Shown here piece after piece: positions 7,307 through 16,600 of a DNA stretch of 64,000 nt. This stretch comes from Arthrobacter sp. (lineage in GTDB: Bacteria > Actinomycetota > Actinomycetes > Actinomycetales > Micrococcaceae), in contig JAITLQ010000015.1 in NCBI GenBank assembly GCA_031277795.1, positions 341,667 to 405,666 of the forward strand. The letters are read 5' to 3'. The notes beneath the pieces were generated by a model. It did not search any database, was not told the DNA's origin, and saw nothing but the letters and a program-made list of their open reading frames with translations. Numbering within the stretch: position 1 is the first letter of the stretch; each line of letters starts with the position of its first letter. The translations under genes were made by a program, and so were the position numbers.

Positions 7307-7440
7307 GGCCGGGTTTCGCGCTCAAGCGCTCGACGGCGCGGGCCGGGTTTCGTGCCCAGGTGCCCGACGACGCGGGGCCTGGTGCCGCGCTCCGGCGCCA
7401 GGCGGCGCGGCGGGGTGCCCAGGTGCCCGACGGCGCGGGG
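7307..7440. repeat. Four imperfect tandem repeats of about 35 bp
   Basis: Starting at 7307, 7341 and 7376, units of the form GGCCGGGTTTCG plus a variable centre plus CGACGGCGCGG repeat, with a shortened fourth unit to 7440. The third unit is the most diverged. The last contains an exact copy of the dispersed motif GCCCGACGGC (7425-7434). The array fills the space between the antiporter stop and the convergent epimerase stop. Confidence 0.65.
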
Positions 7441-7466
7441 CAGGGCGCCCTGCGCGCGGAGGGCCG

Positions 7467-8894
7467 CTAGTTCAGAATGTCGTCAAGGGCCTGGGGCAGG
7501 CGCTCGAAGCGGAAGGCGAAGCCGGCCGCCGGGAGCACGGCGCTCGTCGCGTTGGCGCCGCCCGTGAGGACGGCCGGGTCCTTGCGCAGCACGCCCGTGC
7601 CGAGGCGCAGGAGCGGGCCGGGCGTGGGCAGGCCGAGGCCCGCGGGCGCCACCCGGGTGCGCAGCTCGCGCATGAGCTCGGCGTTGCGGGCCGGGTGCGG
7701 GGCGGCGGCGATGACGGGCCCGTTCGGCAGGTTCACGGCTGGGTCCATGCCCAGGCTGGCGCGGGCGATCGCGAGCCAATCGTCCTCGTGGATCCACGGC
7801 ACCCACTGCTTGCCGCCGGCCAGCGCGCCGCCCGCGCCGAGGGTGGCGACGGCGCGCAGGGCGCGGAAGGCCGCTGCGTCGTGACCGAGCACGATGCCCG
7901 TACGGATGTAGTTGAGGCGTTCGGCCGGGGCGTCGGCGGCTGCCGCCTCCCACTCCTCGACGAGGCGGGTCATGCCGGCCAGCTCCTCGCCGGCGACCGT
8001 GGGCACGGTGGCTTCGGTGATGGGGCCCTCCTCGGGGTCGGCGCGCAGCACCACGCCGCTTCCCTGCACCCAGTGCTTGGCCGTGACGCCCGCGGCGTTG
8101 AGCGCGGCGACGAGGGTGCGCGTGGGGTTCACGCGCGAGGTGCGCATGCGCGCCATCTCGGACGCGCCGCCCGCGCCGCCGATGGGGTGCCCCGAGACGT
8201 TGACGATGTCCACGCCGCGCGGATCGCGCAGGGCCGCAGACCACGGGCCCACCGTGACGCCGTCCCAGGCGAGCTGCTCGAACGGCTGGCCGGGGCGCGG
8301 CGATCGGGTCAGGACACGGACGTCGCGGCCGCGGGCCAGGAGGTCGCAGGCCAGGAGCGAGCCGAGGTAGCCGCTGCCGCCGGCGATGATGACGAGCGGG
8401 GCCGAGGCCGCCTCGGGATCGTTGGAGCCGGTCATGGCGACGATGCGGGCAGCCACGGGGGAGAGGTCGTGGGAGAGCGGGCCGCCCAGCGACGCCCACC
8501 ACGCGGCGGCGAGCGGCCCCGTCGACTCGGTGCGGCGGGTCAGGAGGGTGCCGCTTCCCTGCGGGGTGAGCTCGTAGCGCTGCGAGGTGCCGCCGCCGGG
8601 CTGGGCCTGCGTCCACTCGAGGACGGCGTCGGTCTCCAGCGCCGTGATGGTGGCGGGCGGAGCCGTGAGCGCGTGGATTGACCCACGCACGCGGGCGGAG
8701 GGGAGGACCTTGACCTTGTCCCCGAGGCGCAGTTGGCGCGCGGTGCCGGGCCCCACGAGGACCTCTTCACCCACCACCGTGAAGGACTGCACGTCGTCGG
8801 CGAACGCCGGCCACAACGACGGTGTGCTCAGCACGTCCCAGACCTTCTCCGGGGCGGCGGCGAGGAAACGGGTCTGCGTACGAGAGATCGCCAT
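7467..8894 (-). CDS. SRPBCC domain fused to TIGR01777-type epimerase
   Basis: A 475-residue fusion. Residues 1-150 form an SRPBCC/START-like ligand-binding domain (FLAAAPEKVWDVLSTPSLWP). From about 166 an extended-SDR Rossmann domain begins with VIIAGGSGYLGSLL (NAD(P)-binding loop 171-178), and the C-terminus (VLPAAGFAFRFERLPQALDDIL) matches the DUF1731 end of the YfcH/TIGR01777 family. The fusion is common in actinobacteria, but the substrate is unknown. The start codon is supported by TAGGCT seven nt upstream (leaderless) and by GAGGA in the same spacer. It ends convergently with the antiporter across a repeat array. Confidence 0.88.
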   Translation of the reverse strand: MAISRTQTRFLAAAPEKVWDVLSTPSLWPAFADDVQSFTVVGEEVLVGPGTARQLRLGDKVKVLPSARVRGSIHALTAPPATITALETDAVLEWTQAQPGGGTSQRYELTPQGSGTLLTRRTESTGPLAAAWWASLGGPLSHDLSPVAARIVAMTGSNDPEAASAPLVIIAGGSGYLGSLLACDLLARGRDVRVLTRSPRPGQPFEQLAWDGVTVGPWSAALRDPRGVDIVNVSGHPIGGAGGASEMARMRTSRVNPTRTLVAALNAAGVTAKHWVQGSGVVLRADPEEGPITEATVPTVAGEELAGMTRLVEEWEAAAADAPAERLNYIRTGIVLGHDAAAFRALRAVATLGAGGALAGGKQWVPWIHEDDWLAIARASLGMDPAVNLPNGPVIAAAPHPARNAELMRELRTRVAPAGLGLPTPGPLLRLGTGVLRKDPAVLTGGANATSAVLPAAGFAFRFERLPQALDDILN

Positions 8895-8943
8895 GGTCCT
8901 CAGCCTAGCCCCGGTGCCTGGGCGGCGTCGTTGCTTTCCTGGC

Positions 8944-9732
8944 TCAGAGCCCCTGGCCGCCCGAGACCTCGATGCGCTGGCCCGTGATCCAGCGTGAGGC
9001 GTCGGAGAGCAGGCCGACGGCCGCCACCGCGACGTCGTCGGCCACGGCCACCCGGCCCAGCGCCGTGTTGGCCACGACCATGGCCTGCACCTGCGGGTTG
9101 TCCCTCACCATGCCGCCGGAGAAGTCGGTGGCGATGGCGCCCGGGGCGATGGTGTTGACGCGGATGCCGCGGGCGCCGAGCTCGAGCGCCTGGTAGCGGG
9201 TGAGCACCTCGATGGCGCCCTTCATGGCCGCGTACGCCGAGCTGCCGCGCATCGTGAAGCGCGCCAGTCCCGAGGAGACGTTCAAGATGGAACCGCCGTC
9301 CGCCAGCAGCGGCAACAGTGCCTGCGTCAGGAGGTACACGCCCTTCAAGTGCACGTTGTAGAGCGCATCGAGCTGGGACTCGGTGGTGTCGGCGAAGTCC
9401 TGATGCAGGCCCGTGCCCGCGTTGTTGTAGAGGTGATTCAGGGTGTCGCGGTTCCACGTGGAGCGCAGGGCGCCGCGCACGGACTCGACGAACGCCGGGA
9501 ACTGCGCGGCGTCCGCCGTGTCCAACTGCAGCGCCACGGCGGTGCCGCCGGCCGCCTCGATCTCGGCCACGATGGAGGCGGCCTCTGCCTCGGCGGAGCG
9601 GTAGCTCAGGATGACGCCGGCGCCGGCCTCGGCCGCGCGCAGGGCGGCGGCGCGGCCCAGGCCTCGGCTGCCTCCCGTGATGAGCACGGTCTGGGACTCG
9701 AGGGCTCGGTTCGGCTGTGCGGTGGTGGTCAT
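8944..9732 (-). CDS. Short-chain dehydrogenase/reductase
   Basis: A 262-residue classical SDR: cofactor loop TGGSRGLG (19-26), NNAG (103-106), catalytic Ser in NVSSG (about 154) and YAAMK (Tyr167, Lys171). RVNTIAPGAIATDF follows, as in the 3-ketoacyl-ACP-reductase-like branch. It would reduce or oxidise a carbonyl/alcohol with NAD(P)H; the substrate is unknown. The ATG at 9732 has an AAGGA ribosome-binding site; the open frame extends much further upstream without one. It is divergent from an XRE-type regulator gene, an arrangement in which that regulator commonly controls the SDR. Confidence 0.9.
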   Translation of the reverse strand: MTTTAQPNRALESQTVLITGGSRGLGRAAALRAAEAGAGVILSYRSAEAEAASIVAEIEAAGGTAVALQLDTADAAQFPAFVESVRGALRSTWNRDTLNHLYNNAGTGLHQDFADTTESQLDALYNVHLKGVYLLTQALLPLLADGGSILNVSSGLARFTMRGSSAYAAMKGAIEVLTRYQALELGARGIRVNTIAPGAIATDFSGGMVRDNPQVQAMVVANTALGRVAVADDVAVAAVGLLSDASRWITGQRIEVSGGQGL

Positions 9733-9947
9733 GACAGGTCCTTCCCGGTGCGGCGCCCCCGTTGGGCGCCGGTCTTGGTGACGAGTCCACACCCCGGCGG
9801 ACGCCGGGACCAGGCCCCCTTCAGCCACTGACTGAGAGGGCGTGGATCCGGCCGGGGCGCGGGGGCAGGATGGGGAGGGCACGACGACGGGTGGCCCGGT
9901 TTTCGGGCTGGCGCCGGCCGGAGCGGCACAGCGACGAGGGGACGGGC

Positions 9948-10795
9948 ATGGACGGGGCACAGCTTGCGGACTTCCTGCGCAGCAGGCGGGAGGCGATCCA
10001 GCCGGAGGACGTGGGTCTGCCGCGGGGCGCGAGGCGCCGGACGTCCGGCCTGCGCCGCGAGGAGGTCGCAGCGCTGAGCGGGATGTCGCCCGACTATTAC
10101 GCCAGGATCGAGCGAGGTGACGGCCAGCGGGCCTCGGAGCAGATGCTCGGGGCCCTGGCCAGGACCCTTCGCCTGACGCTCGACGAGCGCGATCACCTCT
10201 TCACGCTGGCCGGCTACGCGACGCCCGAACGCACGGTGCGCATGGACCACGTGAGCCCCGGCCTGCAGCGCGTCATCGACCGGCTGCGCGACACCCCGGC
10301 GGAGGTCATCAACTCGCTTGGGGTGACGCTGCTCCAGACCCCGCCGGCCGCCGCACTCCTGGGGACCGGACGGCGCTCACGGGGGAGCGGGCGAGCCTCA
10401 TCTTCCGCTGGTTCACCGAGCCGGAGTCGCGCGGCTTCCACCCGCAGGAGCGCCACGAGGAGCACGGGCGCGTGTACACGGCGCAGTTGCGGGAGCGTTC
10501 AACGCGGCTCGGCCGCGCGTCGACGCCCGCGCGGCTCGCGGCCCGGCTGCGCGAGCTCAGCCCCGAGTTTGCAGCCTTCTGGCACGAGCATCAGGTGGGC
10601 CTGCGCTTCACGCAGGAAAAGGTGTTCCTGCACCCGGAGGTGGGCGCCCTGAGCCTGAACTGCCAGCTGCTCCTCGACCCGGACCAAGAGCAGACGCTCA
10701 TCGTCTACACGGCCAACCCCGGCACGCCCGACGCCGAGAAGCTCGCGCTCATCAGCGTGCTCGGGCCGCGCACCGATCTTCAGCCCGTCGCCTGA
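9948..10795 (+). pseudogene. XRE-family regulator with MmyB-like domain, frameshifted
   Basis: The start MDGAQLADFLRSRREAIQPE, then LRREEVAALSGMSPDYYARIERG (helix-turn-helix), is typical of actinobacterial XRE regulators with a C-terminal MmyB-like ligand-binding domain. Reading is normal to LLQTPPAAALLG, then the frame changes at GGGG 10361-10364. Continuing one base back restores the family sequence (RTALTGERASLIFRWFTEPESRGFHP and on to GLRFTQEKVFLHPEVG and the stop at 10793-10795). One G appears to be missing from the run. It is either a real null allele or a homopolymer sequencing error. It sits divergent to the SDR gene, its probable target. Confidence 0.85.
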
Positions 10796-10896
10796 GGTGC
10801 CCCGTGCCCGGGCCCCGCTGGCGCGAAACCGGCCGGGTGCCGTCGGGCACTTCGCGGGCCCACCCGGCGACGGCGCCCACGCCCGTGTGCACGCAA

Positions 10897-10932
10897 CAGC
10901 GCCGCCCCCGCCTAAAGGCGGGGGCGGCGCTG
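10897..10932. terminator. Bidirectional terminator hairpin
   Basis: A perfect 16-bp stem (CAGCGCCGCCCCCGCC and complement) with a TAAA loop lies between the convergent frameshifted regulator gene and putP, 15 nt past the putP stop codon. No strong T-run follows on either strand. Confidence 0.8.
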
Positions 10933-10946
10933 AGCGATACCCGGGG

Positions 10947-12476
10947 TCAGACGGGCGCCGGCGTCTTCTTGGTCATCGAGACGACGGCCTCGAACTCCTC
11001 GTCCACCTCGGGGTTGGTCTGCCGCGTGAGCAGCGAGACCACGACGGTCAGGACCAGGCACACGGCGAAGCCCGGGATGATCTCGTAGAGCGTGAAGCCC
11101 GGGTTCTTAGCCAGGCGCAGCGAGCCCCAGACGAAGGACACCACGGCGCCGCCGACCATGCCGGCCAGCGCGCCCATGGCGGTGACCTTGCGCCAGAACA
11201 GGCCGAGGATCAGCAGGGGGCCAAAGGCGGCGCCGAAGCCGGCCCACGCGAAGCCCACGAGCTGCAGGATCGACGAGGTGGGATCCAGGGCGATGATCGC
11301 GGCGATGACGGCCACGAGCGCCACGCCGCCGCGGCCGAGCCACAGGGCCGTGGTGGGGGAGGCCTTGACCTTGCGCAGGCCGGCGAGGTCCTCCACGAGG
11401 GCGGAGGAGCACACGATGAGCTGCGAGGACATCGTGGACATGATCGCCGCGAGCACGGCGGCCAGGACCAGGCCCGCGATGAACGGGTGGAAGAGGATCT
11501 GGCTCAGCTGCAGGAAGACGGTCTCGGCGTCTGCGTCGGAGAGCCGGATGCCCTGCTCCTGGAACCAGGCGACGCCGATGAGGCCCGTGACGATGGCGCC
11601 GAGCATGCACAGTGCCATCCAGCCGATGCCGATGCGGCGGGCCGTGGGCGCGTCCTGCGGGGAGCGCAGCGCGATGAAGCGGGCCAGGATGTGCGGCTGG
11701 CCGAAGTAGCCGAGGCCCCAGCCCAGGCCGGAGACGATCGCGATGAAGGTGGGGCCCGTGAGCCCGCCGCCCGTCCACGAGAGGTGGTGCAGGCCCTCGG
11801 CGAGGTCGGCCTGGTTGATCAGCTCGATCACGCGGCCGGGGCCGCCCATGTGCACCGTGGCCACGATGGGCACGGCGATGAGCGCCGCAAACATCAACAG
11901 GCCCTGGGCCACATCCGTCAGGGAGACCCCCAAGAATCCACCGAACAGCGTGTAGCCCACCGTGATGACGCCGATGACGAGCATGCCCGTCAGGTACGGC
12001 CACGCAAACGAGGACTGGAAGAACTTGCCGGCCGAGACGAGCATGCTCGCCACGTAGAACGTGAAGAACACCAGGATGATGACCGAGGAGACGATGCGCA
12101 GCAGGTGCGTCTTGTCGCGGAAGCGGTGGCCGAGGAAGCTCGGGACCGTGATCGAGTTGTTGGCGATCTCCGTGTAGGCGCGCAGGCGCGGAGCCACCAG
12201 GAACCAGTTCAGCCAGGCGCCGAGCGTCAGGCCGATCGCGATCCAGGCCTCCACGAGGCCCGTCAGGTACAGCGCGCCGGGCAGGCCCATGAGGAGCCAA
12301 CCGGACATATCGGAGGCGCCGGCGGACAGGGCGGCGACGCCGGGCTTGAGATCGCGCCCGGCCAGCAGGAAGTCCTCGCCCGTCTTGGTCTTGCGCCAGG
12401 CGTAGAGCCCGATGCCGACCATGGCGGCGAGGTAGACGATGATGGCAGCCATTTGCCAGGTCTGTGCGGATGACAT
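10947..12476 (-). CDS. putP: Sodium/proline symporter
   Basis: A 509-residue member of the solute:sodium symporter family. About thirteen membrane segments are visible. Family landmarks include GRDLKPGVAALSAGASDMSGWLLMGLPGALY near residue 40 and LGYFGQPHILARFIALRS about midway, both diagnostic of PutP. It imports proline with Na+ across the cytoplasmic membrane. The nearby putA and LysR gene make proline catabolism the clear context. A promoter with TTGACC and TAGCCA lies upstream. Start MSSAQTWQM at 12476 fits the family. Confidence 0.93.
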   Translation of the reverse strand: MSSAQTWQMAAIIVYLAAMVGIGLYAWRKTKTGEDFLLAGRDLKPGVAALSAGASDMSGWLLMGLPGALYLTGLVEAWIAIGLTLGAWLNWFLVAPRLRAYTEIANNSITVPSFLGHRFRDKTHLLRIVSSVIILVFFTFYVASMLVSAGKFFQSSFAWPYLTGMLVIGVITVGYTLFGGFLGVSLTDVAQGLLMFAALIAVPIVATVHMGGPGRVIELINQADLAEGLHHLSWTGGGLTGPTFIAIVSGLGWGLGYFGQPHILARFIALRSPQDAPTARRIGIGWMALCMLGAIVTGLIGVAWFQEQGIRLSDADAETVFLQLSQILFHPFIAGLVLAAVLAAIMSTMSSQLIVCSSALVEDLAGLRKVKASPTTALWLGRGGVALVAVIAAIIALDPTSSILQLVGFAWAGFGAAFGPLLILGLFWRKVTAMGALAGMVGGAVVSFVWGSLRLAKNPGFTLYEIIPGFAVCLVLTVVVSLLTRQTNPEVDEEFEAVVSMTKKTPAPV

Positions 12477-12506
12477 GCCCGGAAGCGTGCCGCACTCGGG
12501 GCCCCG

Positions 12507-12535
12507 TGGCTAGGGTTCGTCCGGCGTGTGGTCAA
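12507..12535 (-). promoter_or_regulatory. Promoter of putP
   Basis: On the minus strand TTGACC (12535-12530) and TAGCCA (12512-12507) are separated by exactly 17 nt, about 31 nt ahead of the putP start codon. Both boxes are close to the sigma-70 consensus. Confidence 0.6.
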
Positions 12536-12613
12536 GTGCGTCTCGCCGCTGTAACCATTCTGTGACCTGACTCACGGGCGGTGCCTTGGGCGATGCACGA
12601 CGGCGGGGTCACC

Positions 12614-13540
12614 TCAGGCGGGAGGGGCCGCCTGGCCCGCCTGAAGGTCGGCAGCCTCGGCCTCGAGCGCGCGGCGCAGGGCCACGGCCGCCGGGTGCTG
12701 GGCCGAGGAGGAGCGCACCGCGATGAAGATCTCGCGGTGGGGGTCGCGATCGAGGTCCACCCAGCGGGCCTGCGGCGTGCGGTAGCCGCCCAGGATGCCG
12801 GGCAGGATCGAGACGGCGAGCCCCGCCTCGACGAGCTGCAGGTGGGCCTGCAGATCTGCGGATTCGTAGCGAACGTCCGGCTCGAACCCGGCCACGCGGC
12901 ACTGCTGCAGGGCCCAGTGTCGGCTGGCCGCCGGCGCGGGCTCCATGACCCAGGGAACCCGCGCTGCATCGGCCAGGGTGTCGACGCCGGCGAAGGAGCC
13001 GGTGGACTCGGGCGGGACGGCGAGGCGCAGGGGGTCGAGTGCCAGCGGCGTGCGCTCCATGTCGGGGAAGTGCTCGGCTGCGTGACCCGGGTACTGCTCC
13101 GCGACCACTACGTCGAATTCACGCGCCCAGGTCTGGCGCAGGGCGGTCTCCGGTTCGCGTTGGGTCATCTCCACGCGCAGGAGCGGGTGCTCCGAGCGCA
13201 GGCGGCGCAGGGTGCCGGGGAGTAGGGCGAGCGCCGCCGTCTGGAACATCGACAGGCGCACCGTGCCGCTGACCTCGTGCTGCGAGGCGGCGAGCGCCGC
13301 TTGCGTGCGTTCCATGCCGTTGAGCAGTTCCTCGGCGTGGGCCACGAGGACCTGCGCCGCCGGTGTGAGTCGCACCCCGCGGCCGGAGGGCTGCAGCAGC
13401 TCGACGCCGGCCTCCTTCTCGAGCCTGGCCAGCTGCGCGGAGACCGTGGAGGGCGCGTAGTTCAGCGCCTCGGCGACGGCCAGCACGGTGCCGCGCAGGG
13501 CGAGCTCGCGCAGGAGCCGCAGTCGGTGAAGATCCAGCAT
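12614..13540 (-). CDS. LysR-family regulator, probably of proline catabolism
   Basis: A 308-residue LysR protein. The N-terminal winged helix-turn-helix (MLDLHRLRLLRELALRGTVLAVAEALNYAPSTVSAQLARLEKEAG) is followed by a periplasmic-binding-protein-like effector domain from about residue 90. It is transcribed divergently from putA and lies between putA and putP. By analogy with actinobacterial proline regulators it probably activates putA and perhaps putP in response to proline; this is inferred from position. A T-N11-A inverted repeat lies just upstream of its start codon. Confidence 0.88.
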   Translation of the reverse strand: MLDLHRLRLLRELALRGTVLAVAEALNYAPSTVSAQLARLEKEAGVELLQPSGRGVRLTPAAQVLVAHAEELLNGMERTQAALAASQHEVSGTVRLSMFQTAALALLPGTLRRLRSEHPLLRVEMTQREPETALRQTWAREFDVVVAEQYPGHAAEHFPDMERTPLALDPLRLAVPPESTGSFAGVDTLADAARVPWVMEPAPAASRHWALQQCRVAGFEPDVRYESADLQAHLQLVEAGLAVSILPGILGGYRTPQARWVDLDRDPHREIFIAVRSSSAQHPAAVALRRALEAEAADLQAGQAAPPA

Positions 13541-13557
13541 CGGTGACCCCTTCAGAA

Positions 13558-13576
13558 TGTTCGAGAAAAACGAACA
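13558..13576. promoter_or_regulatory. LysR-type operator between lysR and putA
   Basis: TGTTCG and CGAACA flank a 7-nt A-rich spacer, containing a classic LysR T-N11-A core (T at 13561 region). It lies 18 nt from the lysR start codon, as expected for an autoregulatory recognition site. The intergenic region is also unusually AT-rich for this genome. Confidence 0.55.
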
Positions 13577-13677
13577 CTACCGTTCACATCTTATCGCTGT
13601 ATCCGAACGGCCGGACTTTCGATACTTGAACATGCCGGGGAGTGCCCGGCGCCCGTTCCGTCCCAGGAGCACCCCTC

Positions 13678-16600
13678 ATGAGCACCGACTCCTCGCCGCG
13701 CACCAGCGGCGCAGCGCCGCACGGCGCCCCCGCCAGCGCGGGCCACACGCCCGCAGTGGGCCTCACCCCCGCCTCGCGCCTGAGCCACACCCAGCTGCCC
13801 GCCGCGCCGGACGCCACCGCGGCCCGGCCGTGGGACCTCGCCGATCAGTCGGTGGAGCAGGTGCGCCGCTGGCTCGGCACCGCCTCCGGCATCCCCGCCG
13901 ACGTCTCGGCCCAGCGCCTCGCCGGCGTCCTGAAGGACCCGGCCGGCCTCGACTTCACCGTTGGCTTCGTTGACCGCGTGGTGCGCCCGGAGGACCTGCG
14001 GGTGGCCGCCCGCGAGCTGAAGATCCTGGCGCCCCGCGTGCCCGCGTTCCTCCCCTGGTACCTGAAGGCGGCCGTCCGCGTGGGCGGCGCCCTCGCGCCC
14101 GTGCTGCCCGGCGTCGTCGTGCCCATCGCCCGCCGCGCCCTGCGTTCCATGGTGGGCCACCTCATCATCGACGCGACCGACGCCAAGCTCGGCAAGTCCA
14201 TCGCCAAGCTGCGCGGGGACGGCACCGACCTGAACATCAACCTGCTGGGCGAGGCCATCCTCGGCGAGGACGAGGCGGACCGCCGCCTGGCCGGCACGCT
14301 CGCGCTCATCCAGCGCCCGGACGTCGACTACGTCTCCATCAAGGTCTCGGCGACCGTGGCGCCGCACAATCACTGGGCCTTCGACGAGGCGGTGGATCAC
14401 ATCGTCGAGAAGATGCGCCCGCTCTACCGCGCCGCCCGCGACTCCAGCCCGCGCACCTTCATCAACCTGGACATGGAGGAGTACAAGGACCTGGACCTCA
14501 CGCTTGCCGTGTTCCAGCGCCTGCTCTCGGAGCCGGAGTTCCTGGGCTACGAGGCCGGCATCGTGCTGCAGGCCTATCTGCCGGACGCGCTCGGCGCCAT
14601 GATCGAGCTGCAGGAGTTCGCCGCGGCTCGCGTGGCCGCCGGCGGCGCGCCGATCAAGGTCCGCGTGGTCAAGGGCGCCAACCTGCCGATGGAGCAGGTC
14701 GAGGCGCGCATGCACGGCTGGGAGCAGACCGTGTGGGGCAGCAAGCAGGGCTCCGACGCGAGCTATAAGGCCGTCCTCGACTACGCGCTCTACCCCGAGC
14801 GCCTGAAGAACCTGCACCTCGGCATCGCCGGGCACAACCTCTTCGACGTGGCGCTGGCCCACCAGCTCATGCAGGCCCGCGGCATCACCGAGGGCACCGA
14901 GTTCGAGATGCTCCTGGGCATGGCCACGAGCCAGGCCGAGGCTGTGCGCCGCGACGTCGGCGCGCTGCTGCTCTACACGCCCGTGGTGCACCCGGGCGAG
15001 TTCGATGTGGCGATCGCCTACCTGATCCGCCGCCTCGAGGAGGGCGCGAGCCAGGAGAACTTCATGTCCGCCGTGTTCGAGCTCGACTCCACGCCGGCGC
15101 TCTTTGCCCGCGAGGAGGAGCGCTTCCGCGCCTCCCTCGGCGAGCTGCGCGAGCGTTCGAGCGTGGTCCCCGGACCGCGCCGCACGCAGGACCGCGCCAC
15201 CGAGGCGCTGCCCGGCTTCACCGAGCACGGGGCGTTCGCCAACGCGGCCGACTCCGACCCGGACCTGCCGGGCAACCGTGCGTGGGGTCGCGAGATCGTC
15301 ACCGCCATGGCCTCCACGCAGCTGGGCACCGCCACGATCGAGGCGGCCCATCTCGAGACGGAGGAGCAGCTCGAGGCCGTCGTGGCCGCCGCGCTCGCCG
15401 CCGCCCCCGCCTGGCGCGCGCTCGGCGCCGAGGGCCGCGCCGCCGTGCTGCACCGCGCGGGGGAGCACCTCGAGGCCCGCCGCGCCGATCTGCTCGCCGT
15501 CATGGGCGCCGAGACCGGCAAGAGCCTCGACCAGGGCGACCCGGAGGTCTCCGAGGCCATCGACTTCGCCCACTACTACGCGCGCCTCGGCCTGGAGCTC
15601 GCCGACGTCGACGGCGCCGTGGCCGTGCCGGTGAACCTCACGGTGGTCACGCCGCCGTGGAACTTCCCCGTGGCCATCCCGGCCGGTTCCACGCTCTCGG
15701 CGCTCGCCGCCGGCTCCAGCGTCATCATCAAGCCGGCCGAGCTCTCCAAGCGCTCCGGCGCCGTCATGATCGAGTGCCTCTGGGCCGCGTTCGACGACTT
15801 CGGCGTGAGCCGCGACGTCCTGGCGCTGGTGCACCTCGGCGAGCGCGAGCTGGGTACCCAGCTGGTCTCCCACCCCGCCGTGGGCCGGCTCATCCTGACG
15901 GGCGGCTACGAGACGGCGCAGCTCTTCCGCGGCTTCCGCCCGGACCTGCCGCTGCTGGCCGAGACCTCCGGCAAGAACGCCATCATCGTCACGCCCTCGG
16001 CCGACCTGGACCTCGCCGCCAAGGACGTGGTGCTCTCCGCCTTCGGCCACGCTGGCCAGAAGTGTTCGGCCGCCTCGCTCGTGATCCTCGTGGGCCGCGC
16101 CGCGACCTCCAAGCGTTTCCACCGCCAGCTCATCGACGCCGCCCGCTCGCTCAAGGTGGGCTGGCCCACCGACCCGCGCACGCAGATGGGCCCCGTCATC
16201 GAAGCGCCGCAGGAGAAGCTGCGCCGCGGCCTGAGCGAGCTGGGCGAGGGCGAGTCCTGGGCCCTCAAGCCCGCCGCGCTCGACGACTCCGGCCGCCTCT
16301 TCAGCCCCGGCGTGCGCACGGGCGTGAAGCCCGGCAGCGAGTACCACCTGACCGAGTACTTCGGTCCCGTGCTCGGCGTCATGACGGCGGCGACGCTCGA
16401 GGAGGCCGTGGCCCACGTCAACGCGATCGACTACGGCCTCACTTCCGGCATCCACTCGCTCGACGCCGACGAGATCGCCTACTGGGCCGAGCACGTCGAG
16501 GCGGGCAACCTCTACATCAACCGCGGCATCACGGGCGCGATCGTCCAGCGCCAGCCCTTCGGCGGCTGGAAGCGCTCGGCCGTGGGCGCCGGGACCAAGG

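Noticed and set aside
10797..12473. A 558-codon open frame antisense to putP
   Set aside because: Same effect; the minus strand encodes a complete sodium/proline symporter.
12581..13225. 214-codon plus-strand frame within the LysR gene
   Set aside because: It overlaps a complete LysR regulator, has no ribosome-binding site and a shadow-type composition.
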